This document shows, in pieces, positions 6,163 through 13,083 of a stretch of 18,414 nt of DNA. Position 1 is the stretch's first letter; the number at the start of each line of letters is the position of its first letter. This stretch comes from Gp13-AA77 sp036521995 (GTDB lineage: Bacteria; Acidobacteriota; Terriglobia; UBA7540). The position numbers and the translations under genes are program-made. The stretch lies in the NCBI GenBank assembly GCA_036521995.1, contig DATDGR010000187.1:1-18414 (forward strand), given 5' to 3'. The notes under the pieces were generated by a model. That model saw only the letters and a list, made by a program, of their open reading frames with translations, was not told the DNA's origin and made no database searches.

Positions 6163-7725
6163 ATGAACCGCCGAGGATTTCTCAAGAGTGGAGCCGTGCT
6201 GGCGATGGCTGCGAGTGCGGGTACGCGGCAAGCACAAGGAGCCGTTCGCGCCCACAATTGGGATAAATACGACTTCGGCTCCGGCCCTTCGGTCAAGGAC
6301 CGATTAAACCAGGGCCCCTTCCCACAGTACCCACCTGACGCTGCGATCCCTTCAGACGAAGTAGTGATGACCACCGCTCCCTCGGAGGGCGTCGTGCCCA
6401 ATTATGGTAAGGGGTTGATAACGTATATCACCGCTGACATGGGCACGATGGAGATCGATTCCAAGAACATTGCACAGGCCATAGAAGACCTGGCTCACAT
6501 GCCACTCGGACAGAAACTGTACTTGCGCCCGACGTGGAGAGAAATCCAGCCGCGCCCCGGCCGTCTCGATTTCCCCGACCACTGGAAGCTGGTGTTCGAT
6601 CTGGCCAAAGGGCTGAACAAGCGTGTCTGCTTCCGAATTCAGATGAGCGCTCCGGATTATCGCGACCCCGCCTTGCCGGACTTCGTGCTGGCAAAAGTGC
6701 CGATGGTGAGATTGGCCGGGGAATGGAAGCGGGACCCGAAGCGGTTTGTCGTGAAGGAGGCGTACGATCAGCCCCGTTTCGATCATCCCGCGTTCCAGGA
6801 CGCATTCAAGGAACTCGTCGGGCTGCTTGCGGCGGAGTTCAACGGCAACCCGTTAATCGAGTTCGTGGATACGTTTATGTACGGCTTCTGGGGCGAAGGT
6901 CACACCTGGCCGTTCACCAACAATCCATTCCCCGACTACCCCACTGCAGAGCGGACCTGGATCAACATGCTGGAAATTCAACTGGAAGCCTGGAGTAAGA
7001 CCCCGCTCGTGACCAACACCCAGCCGGACTACAGTGGGGTTGGGAACTCCGAGGTTCTCGACCGTACCGTCCGCAGCGCCAATTGGATTCGGAGCGACAC
7101 GATTTTTATTGAGAACGAGCAGATCGAAGCTCTGAGCAATCGCCCTCCTTGGGTGGCGGTCGCGCTCGAACAAGGCATGCCTTCGGGCGCGCCCGGATCG
7201 CTGCGACAGCACGAGGGCATCACGGAGGTTGACGACATCATCATCCATGTCATGGACGTGGCCGCGAACTACTGGTCGCTCTGGAATTTCCATCACATCA
7301 AGGCGGAGCACATCCTGAACTACTACCGCGAGTCCCCGAAGTGGTTTGACACCATCAATCGAAGGATCGGTTACAGCGTTAGGCCATCCCTCATCTGGAG
7401 CTACGAGGACGATGGTTACCTTGGGTTGATCGTCGGCTTCGCCAACGACGGAATTGCTGGTGTCCCGGGAGTGCTGCGGGTGACCGTGGAAGGCAACGAC
7501 GAGAGAGCACTCGCCACGGGAGGGCTGGATCCTGGTTATCCCCTACCTGGCAGGATCCGCCAGGCACAATTTGTGCTGCCGAAGGGGACAAAATGGCAAG
7601 GCCTGAAACTCAAGGCGGAACTCGAGGTCAAGGGAGCGCGCTATCCACTCCAGTGGGCTTGTCACCAGAAAACAAACCCGGATGGCTCCCTCACCCTGCG
7701 CCCGAATGGACGGCATGAGTCGTAA
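6163..7725 (+). CDS. Tat-exported glycosidase-like TIM-barrel protein
   Basis: This 520-residue protein has a textbook Tat signal (NRRGFLK, Arg3-Arg4; hydrophobic to about 20; likely cleavage near 27). The mature part begins like a (beta/alpha)8 glycoside hydrolase: LRPTWREIQPRPGRLDF (121-137) resembles the 'W-E-P-G-DF' entry strand of beta-galactosidase-type clans. GFWGEGHTW (241-249) has Glu245 where the acid/base residue would be, and VAVALEQG (Glu336) is a candidate nucleophile. The last 120 residues look like a beta-sandwich (LIVGFANDGIAGVPGVLRVT). This layout is also seen in proteins annotated DUF4832. Family and substrate are inferred from pattern only. A ribosome site GGTGA (6151-6155) precedes ATG 6163. 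It faces the isomerase gene convergently, 77 bp away. Confidence 0.85.
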   Translation: MNRRGFLKSGAVLAMAASAGTRQAQGAVRAHNWDKYDFGSGPSVKDRLNQGPFPQYPPDAAIPSDEVVMTTAPSEGVVPNYGKGLITYITADMGTMEIDSKNIAQAIEDLAHMPLGQKLYLRPTWREIQPRPGRLDFPDHWKLVFDLAKGLNKRVCFRIQMSAPDYRDPALPDFVLAKVPMVRLAGEWKRDPKRFVVKEAYDQPRFDHPAFQDAFKELVGLLAAEFNGNPLIEFVDTFMYGFWGEGHTWPFTNNPFPDYPTAERTWINMLEIQLEAWSKTPLVTNTQPDYSGVGNSEVLDRTVRSANWIRSDTIFIENEQIEALSNRPPWVAVALEQGMPSGAPGSLRQHEGITEVDDIIIHVMDVAANYWSLWNFHHIKAEHILNYYRESPKWFDTINRRIGYSVRPSLIWSYEDDGYLGLIVGFANDGIAGVPGVLRVTVEGNDERALATGGLDPGYPLPGRIRQAQFVLPKGTKWQGLKLKAELEVKGARYPLQWACHQKTNPDGSLTLRPNGRHES

Positions 7726-7802
7726 ACAGCAAGGTCGCGTGCACCGCATCTCCCGATGTCCGGCAGTGAGGCGACGGCGGGACGCTGCAGGACCGCGTTG
7801 CG

Positions 7803-8735
7803 TTAGTTTGCCTGGAGTCTTTGCAGATAGTTGTACGAGATCCGCAAAGCTTCCAGAGGTGGGTGAGCCATTTTGCCTTCGTGCTCCACAAAATAGTGCT
7901 TCACGCGCCCGTAGCGAGCCGCTGTCTCAAATAGTTTCTTCCAATCGATACTCCCGGAGCCGATTTCCGCGTTCGTGTCTTTATCCTCAGTGTCAAGGGT
8001 TGTGGAGACATGATAGCCCGGCACTAGATCCTTGATGTGAAGCAGTTCTATCCGGGTGGGATACTTGTTCAGGTAGGCGATCGGATCATGGCCGGCGTGG
8101 ATCACGTGACCGCAGTCCATCTCAAAACAGACCAAGTTTGGATCAGTGTTCTGGATAAGTACGTCAAAGCCGCGCGTGCCGCCGAGGTTCTTGAAGTCAA
8201 TCGCGTGGTTGTGGTATCCGGTCTTGATTCCGTGACGTTGGAGGTTTGCCGCACAGCGGTTGAGCTGGTCGGCGTTCCACTTGTAATCGGAAAGCGAGAT
8301 CTTCTCGTATAGGGGAATGAATTGGTCGAAGTTGGCGTCCACGCTCTGCCCCTCGAGCGAGGGCAGCGCGGGGAAGACCAGGATCATGTAAGTGAGGCCG
8401 AGCGCCTGTGCAGCGGCAATGATGGCGGGATCCTCGAGATCCTTCAGCTCAAAGTGTCCGCTCACGCACTTCAACCCGGCGTCTTCAACCTCCCTTCTGA
8501 AGTCGACCGGTGACTTCGGCGTTTCAAACAGTTCCACCTCACGATATCCGATCGCGGCCAACTGACGGAGAGTGCCGTCCAGATTGTCCTTGATCTGCTC
8601 GCGAACCGACCAGAGCTGCACCCCCGGGGCTAGGCCCATAGGACTCCCGCGCAGCAGGCTACCTCCCCGCGCAAGCCACGCGGCGCCACTCGCCAGCGCG
8701 GCGCGGTTAATGAATGCCCTTCTTGGAATCTGCAT
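7803..8735 (-). CDS. Tat-exported xylose isomerase-like TIM-barrel protein
   Basis: A 310-residue sugar phosphate isomerase/epimerase of the AP endonuclease 2 (xylose isomerase-like) superfamily, with an N-terminal Tat-type signal (IPRRAFINRAALASG). Metal and substrate residues expected for the fold are visible: YHNH (174-177), FEMDCGH with Glu205 and Asp207, LLHIKD with His233, Lys235 and Asp236, and YFVEHEG with Glu284. Family members isomerise or epimerise ketoses, inosose or similar polyols, commonly alongside Gfo/Idh/MocA oxidoreductases such as the one at 672-2048. I chose ATG 8735, preceded by AGGGGG (8740-8745) four bases away, over an in-frame GTG at 8750 that overlaps that ribosome site. 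The substrate is unknown. Confidence 0.9.
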   Translation of the reverse strand: MQIPRRAFINRAALASGAAWLARGGSLLRGSPMGLAPGVQLWSVREQIKDNLDGTLRQLAAIGYREVELFETPKSPVDFRREVEDAGLKCVSGHFELKDLEDPAIIAAAQALGLTYMILVFPALPSLEGQSVDANFDQFIPLYEKISLSDYKWNADQLNRCAANLQRHGIKTGYHNHAIDFKNLGGTRGFDVLIQNTDPNLVCFEMDCGHVIHAGHDPIAYLNKYPTRIELLHIKDLVPGYHVSTTLDTEDKDTNAEIGSGSIDWKKLFETAARYGRVKHYFVEHEGKMAHPPLEALRISYNYLQRLQAN

Positions 8736-8753
8736 CGGACCCCCTGTCACGGC

Positions 8754-8762
8754 ATTGTACCA
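8754..8762 (-). promoter_or_regulatory. Extended -10 promoter for the isomerase gene
   Basis: On the minus strand TGGTACAAT (8762-8754) is an extended -10 (TGn plus TACAAT). No good -35 precedes it, which is usual for extended -10 promoters. Transcription would start near 8747, leaving a leader of about 12 nt that consists mainly of the AGGGGG ribosome site. Confidence 0.45.
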
Positions 8763-9076
8763 TCCACCATTCCCAGCCGTTGGACAGGCCGTAAGTGCGC
8801 CACACGCGGCGGGCGCCTCTCCCCGCGAATGTGCCCGTCTCGATGCGGCAAGGATCCGGGACGCAACTAGCTGGATCGATGGTAAGTGCTGCTAGAGTTG
8901 ATCATTTTAATGGCGCGATCGCTCCTCCCTGGCTACACTCTAGATGGCGCGGTACGCAGAATTGCGTCCGCTGCCGCCCGGTATGTTATCGGTCGGGCCG
9001 AGGGCATAATGAAAATGCCCGCTGAATACTCTGCAGGGCGTGAATTCGGGGGCGCAGCTGCCGAGGAAGGATGCTG
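8763..9076. other. Divergent intergenic region
   Basis: No gene is visible here. An inverted repeat, GGGCAT (9002-9007) and ATGCCC (9015-9020) with a 7-nt loop, sits about 55 bp before the transglutaminase-like gene and overlaps a CATAAT (9005-9010) that could be its -10. No matching -35 is evident. A good ribosome site, GAGGAAGG (9063-9070), ends the region. Confidence 0.4.
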
Positions 9077-10117
9077 ATGCGAAACGTAACACCCCTTGTG
9101 TTTGCCACTCTTCTTATGGTATTCGTGCCCCTGCCGATTATCGCCAAAGACTCGGCCTCCAAGGACCCGGGCTCGGGCGTGGCTCAGGCGCGCGCCTTTG
9201 AGTTCACCTACCAAGTTACGCTCGATCCCGTGCCGGCTGGCACTTTGAGGGTGTGGATTCCCATCGCGACATCGGACGCCAACCAGAATGTCGTGTTGAA
9301 GAGCGTCTCGGGTCTGGACCATTCTCAAAGCCGGCGCGACTCCGAGTACGGGAATTCCGTTCTGTACACGGAGATTGGGAAGGCTGCGGCGCCGGTCACC
9401 ATCACGATCAGGTATGAAGTGAAGCGAAGGGAATATTCGCGCGGCGACCTCAAGGACTTGATGCGCTACAACCGGGACCAGGACCCCGCTCCCTCGGATG
9501 TGGCGCGGTTCCTGGCTCCCGACCGCCTGATTCCGATCAATGACCGCTTCAGGACTCTGGCGGCTGAGATCACGCGCGGCAAGCACGGAGATGTGGAGAA
9601 GGCATACGCGATCTACGATTACGTATTTCACACTTTGCGCTACGACAAGTCCGGCGAGGGCTGGGGGCGCGGCGATGCCATGTGGGCCTGCGATTCGAAG
9701 CACGGCAACTGCACCGATTTTCACTCGTTGTTCATTGCCCTGATGCGGGCGGAGAAGATTCCGGCGCGATTTGAAATCGGCTTTCCGCTCCCGGAGGGCA
9801 AGGAGGAAGGTGAGATCGGCGGCTATCACTGCTGGGCGGAGTTCTATCTGAGCGGCCTCGGCTGGGTGCCCGTGGATATTTCCGAGGCTTGGCAGAACCC
9901 GGCGCAGCATGAGTTCTTCTTTGGCTCCCTGGATGCGAATCGGGTGCAGTTCACGATCGGGCGGGATCTCACTCTTAACCCGCTCCAGAGCGGGCCGCCG
10001 GTCAATTACCTCGTTTATCCCTACGTGGAACTCGACGGTCAACCTTACGATCATCTGCAGAAGAGGTTCTCGTTCCGCGAAATTCCTCCTGGGTTCGCAT
10101 CAGGGAGTGGCAAGTGA
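9077..10117 (+). CDS. Secreted transglutaminase-like superfamily protein
   Basis: This 346-residue protein has an N-terminal signal peptide (hydrophobic 5-22, then IIAKD). A beta-rich N-terminal domain (about 40-115) is followed by a transglutaminase-like/papain-fold core with the family triad visible in order: Cys212 in GNCTDFHSLF, His251 in GYHCWAEF and Asp267 in WVPVDIS. Bacterial members act as proteases or peptide-bond-modifying enzymes rather than true transglutaminases. The substrate is unknown and the site of action is probably the periplasm. GAGGAAGG lies six bases before ATG 9077, so I prefer it to ATG 9071, which touches the ribosome site. A weak hairpin terminator follows the stop, suggesting a single-gene transcript. 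Confidence 0.9.
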   Translation: MRNVTPLVFATLLMVFVPLPIIAKDSASKDPGSGVAQARAFEFTYQVTLDPVPAGTLRVWIPIATSDANQNVVLKSVSGLDHSQSRRDSEYGNSVLYTEIGKAAAPVTITIRYEVKRREYSRGDLKDLMRYNRDQDPAPSDVARFLAPDRLIPINDRFRTLAAEITRGKHGDVEKAYAIYDYVFHTLRYDKSGEGWGRGDAMWACDSKHGNCTDFHSLFIALMRAEKIPARFEIGFPLPEGKEEGEIGGYHCWAEFYLSGLGWVPVDISEAWQNPAQHEFFFGSLDANRVQFTIGRDLTLNPLQSGPPVNYLVYPYVELDGQPYDHLQKRFSFREIPPGFASGSGK

Positions 10118-10118
10118 T

Positions 10119-10137
10119 CGGAGAGCCTCCGTTTCTT
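10119..10137 (+). terminator. Weak Rho-independent terminator
   Basis: A 5-bp stem, CGGAG (10119-10123) with CTCCG (10127-10131), and a 3-nt loop are followed by TTTCTT, starting two bases after the transglutaminase-like stop codon. The stem is short and the T-tract interrupted, so efficiency may be low. Confidence 0.4.
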
Positions 10138-10226
10138 AAGCCGCCCGTGGTCATCCCCGTGAGCGACATTTGTGAGGCAACCGCGTGAGTACGGGCAGGT
10201 GACGTACTTCGAGACACGGTAGGTTG

Positions 10227-11051
10227 ATGGGCGCGGTGGGTGACTGGCGATCCTACGATAACCTCGCCGAATGCTATGACTCAGTGTGGTCTGCGCGCTT
10301 CGAGGCGGTGGCCCGACAGATCTGGGAGCAGGTTCCGCCCTCGCCCCGGTGAACTGGATATCGGTACAGGCGCCGGAATCGTGCCCAGGATCCTCGCCGA
10401 GCTAGCTCCAGGGGCGGCGGGAATCACGGTGGGTGTGATCGCTGCGCCGGAATGCTGCTGCGGGCCAAGGAGCGGGTGGCAGGACTGCGCGTTCTCGCCG
10501 CCGCAATCGCCTTACCGTTTCGCGACGAAAGCGACCACCTTGCAACGGCCAGCTTCGTTCTATCGGATATTCGTGAGTACCCCAGGGCGCTCGCAGAGGC
10601 TCTTCGGGTCCTGAAACCCTCGGGCAGGGTGGCAGTATCGAGCTGGGCACCACCCTCAGACCCCTATGGCGCGGCCTGGGGCGAATGGCTAGCCGAGGCT
10701 GTCTCCAAGCCGGAGGCCGAACGTGCGATGGCGGAGGTGGCCCTGTGGGAGGACCACTTCTCGCAGGAGGGAGCCTTAGAAGCAGCGCTGAACCACGCTG
10801 GCTTCTCGCTTGCAGACTCCGAGGTCGTCGACGTCGAGTCCAGTTTCACCGTCGACCAGTTTATCGAAGATCGCGAGCTCTGTTCTGGAGGTCGATTGGC
10901 TTGCCATCTGCTCGGGGCCGAGGGCTGGGCGCGCGCTCGAGCCGCCGCTCGTGACCGGTTTCATGCTCGCTTCGGGTCATCGTTTCGGTACCATCGCCGC
11001 GCTTTCGTCGTAATAGCCAGAAGGCCCTTAAGTGTCGCGTGCAGCGTCTAG
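10227..11051 (+). pseudogene. Class I SAM methyltransferase with two compensating frameshifts
   Basis: The reading frame starts at ATG 10227 (WRSYDNLAECYDSVW, a common methyltransferase opening) but meets TGA at 10350. If one C is removed from the CCCC run at about 10344-10347, the sequence continues SPGELDIGTGAGIVPRIL, which holds the SAM-binding motif LDIGTGAG. About 90 bases later (near 10435-10440) one base is missing, returning to the first frame: DRCAGMLLRAKERV, then LPFRDESDHLATASFVLSD and ALRVLKPSGRVAVSSW, as expected for motifs II and III, to a stop at 11051. Repaired, the protein would be about 275 residues, a normal UbiE/Methyltransf_11 size. The lesions may be real decay or two sequencing errors; the rest looks well preserved. 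The substrate is unknown. It is not EgtD. Confidence 0.75.
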
Positions 11052-11105
11052 AGAGGCGCTTGCGTCGCGCCAAAGAAAGAAGCGGCATCTTTCACAGGTT
11101 CGTTC

Positions 11106-11114
11106 TGGTACGAT
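11106..11114 (+). promoter_or_regulatory. Candidate extended -10 promoter of the yceI-senA-senB unit
   Basis: TGGTACGAT (11106-11114) fits an extended -10 (TGn plus TACGAT), about 40 bp before the YceI-family start. There is no clear -35. It lies in the 102-bp gap after the broken methyltransferase and would let the three downstream genes be expressed independently of it. Confidence 0.35.
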
Positions 11115-11153
11115 GGCCTTCTACTCGATCTGAACTCTTGGTGAGGATCAAAC

Positions 11154-11708
11154 ATGGCCGAGTGGTTTTTCGAGCCCGGACACACCGCTGCTGAGTTCTG
11201 CGCGCGGCACATGATGGTCACTCACGTCCGTGGCCACTTCAAAAACGTCCATGGAAGGCTGGTTTTTGATCCACAGAACCCGCGTGAATCCCGGGTTCAA
11301 GTTCGCATCGAGGCCAAATCGATCTGGACGGGAGAACCGGAACGAGACGCGCACCTACGCAGTGCGGACTTCCTCGATGTGGAGCATCATCCGGAAATTG
11401 CCTTCACTGGGGACAAAATTGAAGTGGTCGGCGACCACGATTACGTCCTGGGGGGACAGCTAACCATTCGAGGGATCTCTCGCGACGTCAGTTTGAAGGT
11501 TCGCTATCTGGGGCAATGGGCGACGCCCTGGTGGGAAGGTGGCGTCGACAAGGGACCCAAGACTCGTGCCGGATTCCTGGCCCAGACCGTGATCAATCGG
11601 CACGATTTTGGCGTTAGCTGGAACAGCACGCTGGATAAAGGCGGGGTTATTGTGGGCAATGACGTGGAAATCACGATCGACGCTGAAGCCATCTTGGAAC
11701 GTCCATGA
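11154..11708 (+). CDS. YceI-family protein
   Basis: This 184-residue protein covers the whole YceI domain. It opens with WFFEPGHTAAEFCARHMM, has the beta-barrel signature RDAHLRSADFLDVEHHPEI (64-82) and ITxRGISRDVSL (about 103-115), and ends in NDVEITIDAEAI. YceI proteins form a lipocalin-like barrel that binds long-chain isoprenoids or other amphiphiles. Most are periplasmic, but this one has no signal peptide and is probably cytoplasmic. GAGGA (11143-11147) precedes the ATG by six bases. Its TGA overlaps the ATG of senA (ATGA at 11705-11708), so the two are probably translationally coupled and co-regulated. A role in selenoneine metabolism is inference from this coupling only; none is established to my knowledge. 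Confidence 0.92.
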   Translation: MAEWFFEPGHTAAEFCARHMMVTHVRGHFKNVHGRLVFDPQNPRESRVQVRIEAKSIWTGEPERDAHLRSADFLDVEHHPEIAFTGDKIEVVGDHDYVLGGQLTIRGISRDVSLKVRYLGQWATPWWEGGVDKGPKTRAGFLAQTVINRHDFGVSWNSTLDKGGVIVGNDVEITIDAEAILERP

Positions 11709-13075
11709 TTCCCAGGCCCTCTCAGGACTCCAGTCTCGAACTAGCGAGTGCCTTGCAGGAAGCGCGAGCGCGAACTCTCGAACTCATCGCGGATCTCACC
11801 GACCAGCAGATGATCGGGCCGCGCCTCGCCATCGTCAATCCACTGCGCTGGGAGCTCGGGCACGTGGCGTGGTTCCAGGAATACTGGGTCCTGCGCCATT
11901 TCCGAAAGGAGCCTCCCACCCGGCCCGAGGGCGACTCGCTTTACGATTCTGCCCGCATCGGCCACGACACGCGTTGGGATCTGCTGCTTCCCTCCAAGAT
12001 TGAGACGTTGGCCTACGCTCAACGAATCCTTGACCGCGTACTCGCTAAGAATGGACCGGCCGCGCCTGAGGCAAGCCGCAGGGTTAACGGCTACGACGAG
12101 GCGTATTTTGTGCGCCTTGGTCTCTTTCATGAGTACATGCATGCCGAGGCCATCACGTACACCCGTCAGACACTGTGTTACCCTCCGCCGAAAATCAAAA
12201 TCGCACAGGGCAAGAGCGACGGGGGAGACCCTCCAGAAGACCAAAGTGGTTTGCGGTCTTCCTATCTGTCTCTGGGAGACGCCGAGGTTCCGGGCGGGCC
12301 TTTCCTCCTGGGTAGCAGCCCGGACGTGACATTCGTGTTCGACAACGAGCAGTGGGCGCATGCGGTTACTCTGAAACCTTTCCGTATCGCACGAACCGCG
12401 GTATCCAACGCGGAGTTCGCCGCTTTCGTTGACGACGGCGGCTACCAACGACGCGAGGTTTGGACCGAGGAGGGATGGCGATGGCGTGAGACCGCCGGAG
12501 CCGGTCATCCGGTCTACTGGCAGAGGCAGGCCAAAGGCCGGTGGCTGCGGCGGAACTTCGATGAGTGGGTTCCGCTTGAAGATCGCCTGCCCGTGCTGCA
12601 CGTCAACTGGTATGAGGCGGACGCTTACTGCCGCTGGGCTGGACGCCGGCTGCCCACCGAGGCGGAATGGGAAATGGCTGCGAGCGCTGAGCCGAGCCGG
12701 GACGCGCAACGCATCACGCCACACAAGCGGTTGTTTCCCTGGGGCAATGAACCTCCAACTCCGGATCGCGCCAGCCTCGACTGGCATGCGATGGGTTGCG
12801 TGGATGTCGAGGCTTTGCCGGCTAGTGACAGCGCCTTCGGTTGCCGCCAGATGATCGGTAACGTGTGGGAGTGGACTGCGACCGCCTTCGGACCCTATCC
12901 CGGGTTCTCGCCGGGCCCTTACAAGGAGTATTCCGCTCCTTGGTTCGGAGACCACAAGGTGCTGCGCGGTGGATGCTGGGTGACGCGTTCCGGCCTGATT
13001 CGGAACAATTACCGCAACTTTTATCAACTCCACCGGCGTGACGTGTGGGGCGGCTTCCGTACCTGCGCCCCGTAG
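11705..13075 (+). CDS. senA: Selenoneine synthase SenA (EgtB-like iron enzyme)
   Basis: This 456-residue protein has the EgtB/SenA architecture: an N-terminal DinB-like four-helix domain and a C-terminal FGE-sulfatase domain. The three-histidine iron site appears as His53 (ELGHVAWF) and HEYMHAE (His142, His146; HxxxHxE). The FGE part has RLPTEAEWEMA (315-325), GNVWEWT (385-391) and a closing RGGCWVTRSG...WGGFRTCAP. EgtB joins a thiol to hercynine in ergothioneine synthesis. SenA, its relative, oxidatively joins the selenosugar made by SenB to hercynine, leading to selenoneine. I call it SenA because a clear SenB follows 8 bp downstream. The C-terminus also lacks the NWDYPIRRQ-type motif I remember from EgtB. 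It should act in the cytosol with Fe(II) and O2. Without the neighbour, EgtB would be the fallback name. Confidence 0.88.
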   Translation: MIPRPSQDSSLELASALQEARARTLELIADLTDQQMIGPRLAIVNPLRWELGHVAWFQEYWVLRHFRKEPPTRPEGDSLYDSARIGHDTRWDLLLPSKIETLAYAQRILDRVLAKNGPAAPEASRRVNGYDEAYFVRLGLFHEYMHAEAITYTRQTLCYPPPKIKIAQGKSDGGDPPEDQSGLRSSYLSLGDAEVPGGPFLLGSSPDVTFVFDNEQWAHAVTLKPFRIARTAVSNAEFAAFVDDGGYQRREVWTEEGWRWRETAGAGHPVYWQRQAKGRWLRRNFDEWVPLEDRLPVLHVNWYEADAYCRWAGRRLPTEAEWEMAASAEPSRDAQRITPHKRLFPWGNEPPTPDRASLDWHAMGCVDVEALPASDSAFGCRQMIGNVWEWTATAFGPYPGFSPGPYKEYSAPWFGDHKVLRGGCWVTRSGLIRNNYRNFYQLHRRDVWGGFRTCAP

Positions 13076-13083
13076 AGGGCAAC

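Noticed and set aside
8933..10054. 373-codon antisense frame opposite the transglutaminase-like gene
   Set aside because: The plus strand holds the Cys-His-Asp triad, a signal peptide and a strong ribosome site; the antisense product is unrecognisable.
11741..13033. 430-codon antisense frame opposite senA
   Set aside because: SenA on the plus strand has a full domain set and operon context; the antisense frame is a composition artefact.
11705..13075. Naming the iron enzyme EgtB (ergothioneine synthesis)
   Set aside because: A full-length SenB follows directly, no egtA/C/D/E gene is nearby, and the C-terminus differs from typical EgtB. EgtB remains a fallback.
13045..13083. Earlier ATG start for senB
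   Set aside because: It would overlap senA by 31 bases; GTG 13084 has GAGGG at proper spacing and gives the family's usual N-terminus.
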